A DNA stretch of 64,000 nt from Antedon bifida (taxonomy: Eukaryota > Echinodermata > Crinoidea > Comatulida > Antedonidae): assembly GCA_963402885.1 (NCBI GenBank), contig OY727093.1:24117409-24181408 (forward strand). The letters are read 5' to 3'. Shown here one piece after another: positions 38,801 through 50,800 of this stretch; within the stretch, counting starts at the first letter, position 1; every line of letters begins with the position of its first letter. The position numbers were made by a program, and so were the translations under genes. Below the pieces are notes generated by a model that saw nothing but the letters and a program-made list of their open reading frames with translations, ran no database searches and was not told the DNA's origin.

Positions 38801-41800
38801 GTATTGTGGTGGGTAGCATTAAAAATAGTCGGTATTGCCAATGAATAACAGCTAACAATAGTAATAGTTCAGTAGAAACGCTGTTGGTTGTAATTGCCAC
38901 TTGAACCTTATGGAGTATAATTCTAAAATATACATCTTTTATAATAAAGCATGCGGTAATTATACATAACATATTCACCAAAGTACCAAAGAAAAAGATA
39001 TCATGTCGTCACAATTTTTTATCGAACTCAACCTCTAAAATGCTAAATGAAAAATAATACTGAATATCAACCAGTCCAATCGACAATGACCGTGAATACA
39101 TTTAAACTACACAAATCAATTATTTTTCTCATGATTAGCTGTTAAAAATCTCTCTCAACTTAATGATGCGCAAACATATGTTGGCTAATTGGGTATATAA
39201 ATTATTGTTATAATATAATAATAATAATAATTTTAACTTTGCATTTTTCTTAATATAATAAAAGGAATATTGATCTTGTCATTAATAACTTGAAGTGCGA
39301 TTATTTGAGCAACTGCGCAATTAGAAAACGTGCTCCAATGAGGGCTATATATATATATATATATATATCGACTTTTTCTCATTCTCACAGATTTCCTCAT
39401 CTTTATCGTTTCAAATTAATTCATTAAATTTCAGTATATCACCGGGCGGTTTAGAATTAATGTTCTTTGCCTGATTTGTTTATATATATATATATATAAA
39501 TCCAAAGGCAAATTACTGAAAAAAATGACAATGCTGTGGGTATCAGTGGCTGGATCTCAATGGAGATACAAATAAAAAAAGCGAAAAGCTAAATCAAAAC
39601 GATAAAGTAAACAGCCAGAAAAGTTAGCAGAGCTTTCGGGCAACACTAGCCCTTCATCAGTGCAAGTGAGGGAATTATATATATATATATATATTTATTT
39701 ATTGTAAAAAAAACACAGACCACGTGCCTACATAATCTGGGATACAAATTAAGTATATATACGACTTTAAAATGGAATGTTAACGAAACTATATAAGAGC
39801 ATTTGCATATATACGACACTATATAAGTGAGTACGCGGAGACCCACTTGATAGTTTGATTTAGTTCGCTTTTGGGAATCATATCTCTCTCTATTGTTTAT
39901 TTTATATGTGAGACAAAATAAATGAAATGAAATATAACTGAGTGCGCATGTAACGACGATATACTGGTTAGTGCGCATGTATACGGAGCTATACATTTTA
40001 GTACGCATTTATGCAACACTATAGGAGAGTGCGCATTTAAACGACGCTATACAACCTAGTGCGCATGTATATGGAGCTATATCATTTAGTGCGCATGTAT
40101 ACAGAGCTATACAACTTAATGCGCATGTATACGACACGATATAGGTAAGTGCGCATGGAAACGACGCTATACACGTTAGTGCGCATGTATACAGAGCTAT
40201 GCAATTTAGTGCGCATATTGTATACGACACTATATTATACAAATTATTGCGCATATACGACACTATAATTGTTCCCATCTACTCTGCTGCCTTCTACGAT
40301 GGTTTAGGCCTCTGCCTAGCCTCTAAATAAAAGTTGGCGCGTTATAATCCAAATAATGAATGTTTTATATTCGTGCAATGGTACAAATAATTTTATTCAA
40401 TGAAATATGAAATATTCTATTTTTCGCCTCATAAACTTGTTTGTACCCATTGCACTCATAAACACTCATCATTATTTGTATAGCCTACTCTGTTTCCCCA
40501 TAGATGAGTACCCATAACGAAGAAGTATAATTTGCAAAATAGGCCCGACAAACATGCTAATATCGTAACACAGTGTGGACACTACGCAGTAAGTAGGATT
40601 TGCAATGGTCGTTTTGCATACATAATTGCATACACTATTCTTTATGCACTAAATTCTCTAAAAACAAATTATTAATTTAAAGCACTCCTAATGTGTAAGA
40701 ATCTTTTTCTCGAACATAATCTCATATGTACTTTCACATTCTTTTTTAACTTTCTTAAATTATTTTGTCTATATCCCGTCGTGTTATCAAACTGATCAAT
40801 CTTTGTTGCATTGCTGTCAGTAAGAAACTAAAGACAATCTATAGGTACATTAAATTTTACTATAATATAAATGTGTCTTTTAAATGCTATCTTGTATAAT
40901 GTATGCCCAACAGTTGAAACAATAAAGCACCTAAGCTTCTATAATTCAAGTGGTAATTATGTCGTTAGCTCAGAGATTATGTGTTTGGGCCTGTCCCCTT
41001 AAGGTGGTTATGCAAATATGTCCATGTGTGTCCACTTTTAACTAAATAATACGAGGACAGCTTATAACTAGAAAAGGCTGGCTACCGTGAATAAACGCAC
41101 TAGTCGACGTGTGTACAAACATCGAGATTCATTGAACGTCTCTCTACACGTGCTGCGCCAACCTAACATGTATCTTCTCGGTCTCACGATATATCTTCTG
41201 GGCTTATAGTGATTCTACTGCGAGTAACACGTTATTTACTTCTCGCCTTCCATGGGGTTGAATCGCAAAAGTTAGACCTGCAATTTCAAAATTTGACACA
41301 TATTTTCACAAAATAAATGGCATACATTATTGAAGATAATCAGATAAGTCGTATGAACGTCACCTATTTGGGTGTGATTATTGAGCTAACGTTTTGCCTC
41401 TTACGTAGCAATCGTTAATATAGTACGTTTAACAAATTATATATTATTGAATTAAATAAATAGAAATACAATTTCTAATTCTTTTTATTTTGTGTGGTTG
41501 TTGTTACTATTATCTTATTAATATTTAAACTCACAATGGAGTCTTGATTTACATAACAACACTAAGCAAGAAGACACTGTAACTGCAGTAAATGTCATTT
41601 AGCGAGTAATCCATATCTGTCATGCGTGGTCTATCTTTCTAAGACCGATTGGAAGTGACATCAGAAACAACCTTGGAAATTTTGTTTGTTAGTCAGAAAG
41701 CTTTAAATATTTAATGCTTTCTTATCGGATTACTGCTTTAAGGCAGTAAACTAAAATATGGTTTTATTCTAGATTAGTGACATTAACACATTTTATGCTT

Positions 41801-44800
41801 TTACTCTTTATTGTGACAAAGTAGGTGTAGGTAAATTTACCACTTTCCTCTCATTTATTATACTTAAAAACAGGTTTAGGCCTAATGTATGCATGTATAC
41901 GTTCTAAAACTATCTAGTATCAATACGTTTTTCTGGCAACAAAAGAAAACTGTATACACCCAACTATCTAAAGAGAAAAAAGTGCAAATCGAAAAGTCCA
42001 TATTACCTAATTTTGGCCTGCTTTACAGATGTACAGTAATTTTCCATACAAGACTGGTTAATAAAGAACGTTAAGAAATCATGTCTTTGTATTTAAACAT
42101 ACATACAGTTAAATATCGGATAGAATTTGATTATTGTCAGCATTTTGACTGTTCGAGATGATTTGTTGCAATAATCACAATGTTCCTTTTGGCTGTGGTT
42201 TATGTTAAAGAAAAATCTCCGAGAGGTTTTATGGATTTACATAACATCAAATTAATAATACAATCTTTAAAAATAATACATATTTGTCTCTAAATTGTTT
42301 CAATAATACATTTATGGATATTGAATTCCTTTGACATTTAAATTTTACAACGTGTAACAATCGAAGTATTTTAGCCAGAAATACCCGTTTCTAAAATATA
42401 CAACCAGTAAAAAAGTAAAAAGTACTGTACGTCTGTGTATCAAAATTGCGGACAGAGAAATTGTGTGGTTTTGTTCACGCTGTTTTTAACTTCTCTAGAC
42501 TTCACTTCACTTCTGTGGATTGTTGGCGTTTTCGATGTTGGTCTGTATTTCAAACCAAGTAGTATATGTATGAAACGCAATGTGTGCCAAAATATTTATC
42601 TTTTTACCAATATTAAGTAGAAATGCAGTCTAGAATATAGGTGCGCACAAGAAGCTTCAGGAATAACCACAATCTTGCACAATAAAGTGAATTATGTTCA
42701 ACGGTTCAATGTGAATTAATATAATTCAAACAACTTATATATCTTATTTATATATTTCATATCATTTATTTCAAGGACAAAAAGCTTAATTTTTTAAAAT
42801 TGCAAATCGTATTTGACTTAAATGTATTAATTTGATTTTTAAAAACTAATAGAACGATAATATTAGGCCTCCACATTTCGGCACCGATGTCGGCAATCAA
42901 AAACACAAAAAGTAAAAATACTGGCATACGCGTCCATACGATATCGTTACGGATCGTTTTCACGACACTCAATTCGACTACGTTAACAATTTTGTTACGT
43001 GACGCTCAGAAATATTATTATGGGTAGGTGCGGAATGACCATTAGACACAATAACTACGTAGTCGCTTAGCGCACGGTGAACACGAAAAGTCGATATTAA
43101 CAAATGCATGTGCACCCAAGTTTATCTTAAAGCTCTGTCTACACTATCAATCTAGTTTGAATAAAAAATATATGGTAGTGAAATGAAATCATCGTTTCCA
43201 TATATGGGCACATCACATTTTGTTGTCACATAAAGTTTGCTAGTGTAGACAAAGCTTAACAGATGCATATTTTGAATTGATCATACACCACAATCTGTAT
43301 TTACCCATGTTGATGTTAATTACGCCTCATGCAAGTATATCGCCCCATGTGACTTGCATAAAAGCCATCAAAATGATAATGTTCCTACTGCTCACATTAT
43401 AAGAACTAGACCTATAGAAACGATTAAAATGTTTGTCACATTAAAAAACCAGTGTTCCAAATGATGAATCTCGGTGATGGATTATTATCTAACTGTCATC
43501 AACAAAATATAAACCGTAAATTGGCATTATTGTGTTAGTCAATCATACTTTTTAAAAATAATTTGTCATATAATTCAAAACTAAAATGTATTAGAGACTT
43601 CAAATTTAGACTTGTCCTAATTCTGTAGTAATTGTCTTTTTTTGTGTTAGTCCACCAATCAACGTTTACGTATGAAACGCCATATGTGCCGAAATGGTAT
43701 CGTTTTATTAATATTACGGTCTACAACCTAGACCACTTCAAACTATGTAAAGGCAGGTAATTCATGGTTACAGTTTTAATAATTGTGTAAAAATCATTAA
43801 AACTGTTTAATGTTTGCATGTCTGTTTAAAATGAAGTAAGGTACTTTCTGACATCCATTTACACACTTGCTAAAATGAGTAACGGATTTATAGACTTGAA
43901 TAATAACTCGAATGGAACATGGTAGACATTCTTTTTATCCCAAAAAGACTAAAATAGCAGTGAATAAAACAAATCGTGTATTATAATTGACAGGCATTAC
44001 ATATACAGTTTCCTTCATTTACAGTCAATTTGATATGTTAACGTTTATATTTCCATTGACAAACATGACAAGAAAGTATCAGTTTACTGTTATTGTACTG
44101 AGTAGTTTAATTATGTTGATTAAGTATGAGACATTTCGTGATGAATTCCAAATTTATTAACATTCACCTTAACATTAAGGTATGGTTAAGCAACAACATT
44201 TACAAAAATGAACATAGATATAAAAGAAAAAGCAATAATAAAAGCATGAGTACTGTCACAAGTACGAAAATACGCGACATTAAAAACTACGAAATCATAG
44301 ATCGTAACGAATATTTTGATCTGAGCATATCCGTAGAAATGTGATATTTTCCTTGACGAAACCGAAAACAATGATTAAATTGGTTTGTGAACATGCGCAA
44401 ACAATCGTTAGGTTATCCCAATACGTACTTAGCGCCGCGTACTGTAGACAAGCGTAAATAATATAATAGAATTGTTTGGTATCTATTTTATAATAGATAA
44501 TTAGATAAATTCAGCACTGAATTGAAAATCAGCTTATTAAGGTCTTATTGTGATTTTGTAAATTATAGGCCTACAAAACGTGGTGGTGGTTGTTGTTATT
44601 AGTCACCTGCTTCTAGGTTCGCTAATCATTTCAAGAGCAGATTTCTATATAAATAATTCACTTTAGCATTTCTTGCCGCTACAGAAATTCACTGCAGGTG
44701 TTTTTTACTAGATGAGATACAATACACATTGCTGATTAATAAGTTAATAATTGGCTATCATGAATCATTTTATAGTATTTTTTTTGTCTTTTATGGGCTC

Positions 44801-47800
44801 GTCCCACTTTTATTTCAGTTTGCAGTACAAATTATTTCAATATATACAAGTGTTCACTATAATAAGGCATATAGTATGTACTGTATATTCTCTTGTATCT
44901 ATATATAAATTATGGTTAATTCTGACATAGGCGAGCACAATGCAAAAACTTCGGTACAAATCTCCGCCTTGGATACCTACCTTATCTATCTCAGATGTAC
45001 CGCGAAACGTAGATTTGATAACATTAATGTGCAGTTCGACGCTATTTTTCCATATTTCTATCTTAGCAAGATATTGTAAAGAGTTTTTTAACAACATTTA
45101 TGATTTCAACAGTAGATTTTCTACTCAATTTCAATTCTTGGCGGTCAAGTTATTTCCGGGTTTATGATAAGTTCACCTTGCAGCAACTTGGTTTCAACTA
45201 TTTTCTCTCTTTTATACACAAGGGAGCAGTTAAAATAATAGATTTGACCCTAAAGGTGACTGGAAACAGGCACTTTCCATCAATCAATACAGTGTCCCTT
45301 TGGAAGAGGGAAGAAAAAAACAGATACTATAGTAGGACTGGAGCTTAAGTTGGCCATTAGTCATAGCCATTTTAGTTTTTTGTTTATTTTAGGAACGTAT
45401 ATATTAATACTTATTAGGATGATATTTATTTGAATAAACGCCTCTCCAATAAAACATCACTTTGAATAATAATCTAATTTTCAATAATGGTAACCGACAG
45501 AAAACGTAAAAGAAGAACATTATCATTCCGAGAACCATCGTCTACACTTCCTAGAGGGGGAGCGAGCGAAGCGAGCTCACCCTCTAGTTATTAAAATTAA
45601 AAACAAAGGTCATGTCCATTTTTCTTGTCACATGCAAGTGACGCGTACATATTAATTTGTGATTATTGTTAAAACGTGTTTTATTTTAATGACATAGTAT
45701 ATATTTAAAAATGAATAAAAAAAAATTTACAATTATTAAAAACATTTACTTATGACCTACATACAATATATATACAAACATGCTGAATATTGCGGATTTC
45801 ATATAAATTATTAAAATTGTCTAGAAACATAATCAAGGGTTACATTAAAATCACTTGAAGTAAAAAAGGGCTACACATTTATATTAAAACTTATACAGCA
45901 TATGTCACACTAATATAAAATTGTAAAACGTAAGGAGAGAGATCTCCAGCACATATATATTTTAATTATTCAAAAGGTCAAATATCTTGTCTTTACTATT
46001 TTTCCATTTCTGATCAGCAGTATAAAAGTTATACGAATACTCATTATTTATGAGGTTTATAATTTCATTTTTAAATAGACCCCAAATATTTGCAGATTCT
46101 TTTTTTTTCTGTCGTTTCTAGTTCTTTATATATTATGGAGGATTTATATATACAAAAAGTAAAAACTGAAATTAATTCGTTTACAAGTTTGCTTGTTGTT
46201 CCCAAAATTACATTAGCCCACTTTGGGAAGTCTTGATGTACTGTAACCTCATTTGGAAGACATTGAGCCAGAATATCTTTAAACTTTCTCCAGACTGGTT
46301 TAATAGTTTTACATGCAATTAATAAGTGTTTTTCATTTTCTATATGATCCTTACACTTATTACATTTGTCTGTTGTGGATAATTTCCATCTTTTTAATCT
46401 TTTTTTACATATAAGGGTACGATGTAACAACTTAAAATTAAATTGAGCTACTTTTACCATGTGTTTCATTCTACATACTTTTCTATTCCATATTTCATTC
46501 CAGTCAATAATTTCATCTCTAAATTCTACTTCCCATTTCATTTGAGGATTTGGAATAATACATATATCATTTATAAACTGCTTATAATAGTAAGACGATC
46601 TTATCCTATTATGAAATATATTATGTTCTCTTAATTGTATATCTATACGTGCATTTTCCAACCTTATTTGTTCTTTCCATATATCAGGTATTGCATTTAT
46701 TGTTGCAAAGTATTCAATTAATCCATTCTGTTTATTCGACAGAGTTGGAATAATTTCTGCTGCAGTCAATAACCTGTTATTAACGATTATATCATTTTAC
46801 TGTTTTGTATCCAGAGTTTAACCAGGTGTTGAAATAATATAGAGATTTTATAGTATTAATGTATTGTACCAATGGTTTTTTACTTTACTATATGAATTTT
46901 AAAATGTTACTGAATTGGCTATGGCTGTTGTGGGTAGAATTGAAATAAATAAAATAAATCAGATAAAATGTTACTTCTACAATTCAAACTATTTTTAAAT
47001 TAATTTGTAATTTGTACCATTTTGTCTGCTCGAACAATGTTTCTTACTTGTGTTTCGTTTTCCTGGTTCATTCCACAATGGATTTGATCATATTTAAGGT
47101 ATTTTCGTTTCTTAATTCAACCTTTAGATTTGCATTTGTGATAAATGATTCTAAAAATGTATCAATAATTTGTTTTATTTTTTTAATTATAAAAAATAGA
47201 ATAACAATTAATATTAAAATAATATTACATTGATTTTAATTTAAGTAAGATTAGACAATGACTCATAGCATATCTAAAAGAAAATTAGCATACCAGTTCG
47301 ATCACAAACACTCCTTTTTTATGCTTGGTTGCCACTAGAGACGCAATACAAGGACGTAACGCAACGTAAGTGATTTGACCAATCACAAGCTATGGATTAT
47401 TTGTCGCTTGTCATTGGTCAATTCAATTGCGGTGCGTCTACGTCCATGCATTTTTTCTCTGGGAACCAATATTGAGTACTATAATCACTTTAAATGTGCG
47501 AAAGATATATCAGTAAACAAATCATGGTGGTTTTTAAATATTTTTTATAGGCCCAATGTAAGTTAAAAAATCTACAATATAATTATAGTCAATTGCTGAA
47601 TACATTAATAAATCAATTTTATACGTCAATATTTATGATTAATTTGCAAATATGAATTTGTAATCGTTTGATACCATATCGGCTGATTAGAGCTTCTGGA
47701 ATTAATAATAATCTCAATATTTTGAGACGTATTCCAAAGGAAAGGTGAAGCAAGAAATAACCTGTGAGAAGTGTAATTATAATGTTACATAGGCCTACAT

Positions 47801-50800
47801 GTAGGCCTACAACTGAGATCACTAAAATATGATTATAATATAAATATAGCTCCTAACTCATGCTATACTGTATCCAGCATAATTATAGTCAGTCAGTTAT
47901 GAATTTGAAAATACAAAGTAGGCCCACGGTAACATCATCCTTCAGATGAGACTAATGTGTACATGCGAAGAAGAGTGTCTTGTCACAATCATTATCTTTC
48001 TGATTCACAAAGCAAACACATGCTGGGCTTTTGGCTGTCTTAATCAAAGTCTTGAGTCTGTCATTAAAATCATTTTTAATTCACTCGAATTCAAAGATGT
48101 CCCATACATTATTCAACAAATCTCATGACTCTCATTCAGAAACACTCAAAGCCAGATCAACATTATTTAATCTTTACACATGTCTAAAACACTTTTTTCT
48201 AGCAAATTGAACATGAATCTCTATAAATTTCTGACAAAAAATTACTCGAAAAACTATGAAACAAATCCAAACCAAACAAATTAATGGTTCACGTTTGCCA
48301 ATATGTGAAATACGTTTCATTCAAAATACTTGTGTCAACACGTACGTGAGATAAAATTTATTGTCTTGCCCCGGACACATGATCGACCACAGCCTGCAGC
48401 TTCAGGAAGTTCATGCTTCCAACATATCGTATACATCAATATAGAAGTGTACGCTACAATTTTAATAATTATTTCGTCTTCAAAATTGAAAAAAATAAGA
48501 ATATTGCTGTGGCTTAAGTTTGATTGGTTAATGTGGATGAAACTTAAAGGTCACATACAGTGAGCCTTCGTGACCTTATTTTTGCTATGCATATCTGTAT
48601 TTTATGATTACAGACGGAATGCCATTTTGACAATGAAATACATTGATTTCACATTTTTTGAACTATGAATTCTGAGGTAGGCGGACGTAATGCAAACGCG
48701 TTTGTGGAAATAACCGTCTCGTACCATCCTGGCTGTCTCGGATATTTACTAAAACGTAGATTTGATAACGTTATATAGTCAAACCATAACGATATTGTTC
48801 CATATCTCGTACTTTAGAACGACTAAATCCCAGACTAAATGAACGGTTTTCTTTCGATCGTAATATTTCAATTTCGCTTCCAGGTTCACCGTGGTTACTT
48901 CTGGTTTCTTGCGATACGACTGTCATGGCGACAGTCAACTTTGTTACGGGTAAACTCGGTCAGTGTAAGGTGTATGTATAAGAAAACACAGGATCTAACA
49001 TGTTTGCCCAGTACTAAGCTACATTTCAATGTAGACTATTTTCCTTCATCCATTAGGCCTACACGGCTCATCTATATCATACGTGAAGGAATAATAATAA
49101 AAATACTAATCTCTCAATGTCCGGCGGCAAAGATTTTCATTGATTAACTGTCTTTTTGCAAGTTCTCTGTACGTATTTCGAATTTCTAAATATTCTAAAA
49201 ACATACAACTATGCACTTATAGACTATGTTTTATAATCAATTAAGATATCTAAACATTACAATTCTCAATTAACATTTTTATGACCACAGACAGTAATAA
49301 AACGAAAGTGCTTGGATAAAAAATATTAAATCTCACCGTTAAAAAATGGCCAATGATGAATGATGCTATCGATCACGTGAAAACACAAAACGACAACGTT
49401 GGGTCGTATAAGCTGGTTTTATTGTATATTATATAATATTATTTATTGCTGAATGATTAGTACATCTTTATTTTGAGGCCTGTAACTTGTTGGTTAACGG
49501 GCTTTCCTTCCAATCCCATAGTCCAGGATTCACTCCACTCCCCAAACATCAAATGATACGGTATATGTTTATAAGCACGGTAATGCGTCCTGTTAAGATC
49601 TGCTGTTGCATGGAATAAAAAAAATTACTAAAATGAGATGTTATTTTTTTTTTAACATTGTTTTTAATCAGCATTAGCTATAATTTTTAGAATTTATTAT
49701 CTGTGCCTGATCAACAAGACAGAATGATATATCTAAAAGTTTGAGTATTCTCAACTTTATTAAGACAAAGCAACGCATGATGGATTGAATCTCTATAATA
49801 TATGCCAATACATTTAAGCTGATTGCTCTGAGATGCCGCAACATGACTTGGTTGAAGAAGATGATCCTTATTCCAACAATACAGGACACATCACATGACG
49901 CATCGTTATATTTAATGCCGCTTAATCGAGTTATCCACTCTTCATTAGAAGGATTTATTATATCGTTATAGACGAGTGCTCAAACTAAGTTCCATTAAAA
50001 AATATCGTTAGAACGTTGAGAAGTTTTGGATTTTCTTCTTCACAGTTGTCTTAACTTAATATTGAAAGATTCGTTCTTAATGGAGTGACGCATGATATGC
50101 GAAAATCACCATTGTTCCAACCAACATTTCTAGATTAAAAGAATTGAAATATCAAGTTTAATAATCTGCGCAGTCCTAACACGTCCAACCAAGCACCTCC
50201 GGAACGCATTTGCATAAACTAATCTCTCGATTATCTGTATCTCCAAATCTTTCCAGTATCAGACAAATTCTGAAAACAAAATAATCACATACCGTATGTA
50301 TCACATGGCGCATGTATTATGCCAAGGCTGGGTTAGACTTATGGCCTATGATACATATACGACACTGTATTACAGAACTTGCCTATACTACTGGAAAAAT
50401 TACACCGATAATCCATTACAGGTTTATTCAGTTTTGTTTCACTCGCACTGTTTTGTTGATTAATTACAAAGATGATGTCACGTATTTTCTTTCTTATCAA
50501 TTAATTACTCTAATCATGATGCGCTTATTATCATTATTCTCCTGGGTTTCTGTTGACAAACGACCTCCTTTGAAACTCCTGTTTGTCTTGTCTCAGTAAA
50601 ATTTCCTTAATCTATCATAAATTTATCGACTGAAAAAAATTACTTAAAGAAAATAAATGTCCTAGTTGTTCTATCCGCATACAACGTACACTCATTTTGT
50701 TTGAGACTTTTCAATTAAAGTCATATAAATTGCAACTTAAAATATTGGTAACTTACACTATACTAATAATTATTAGAGAACCACTAAAATGTTCTCTTAA

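Noticed and set aside
39646-40278. Two minus-strand frames with 10-residue repeats
   Set aside because: Explained by the 30-bp minisatellite, whose period keeps the frame open.
40960-41260. Slightly GC-richer patch, possible exon
   Set aside because: Stops in all frames and no splice-flanked open segment of useful length.
44837-45348. Frames with similar peptides at 8 kb and 45 kb, suggesting a conserved protein
   Set aside because: Similarity appears in several frames and both strands at once, as nucleotide repeat identity predicts.
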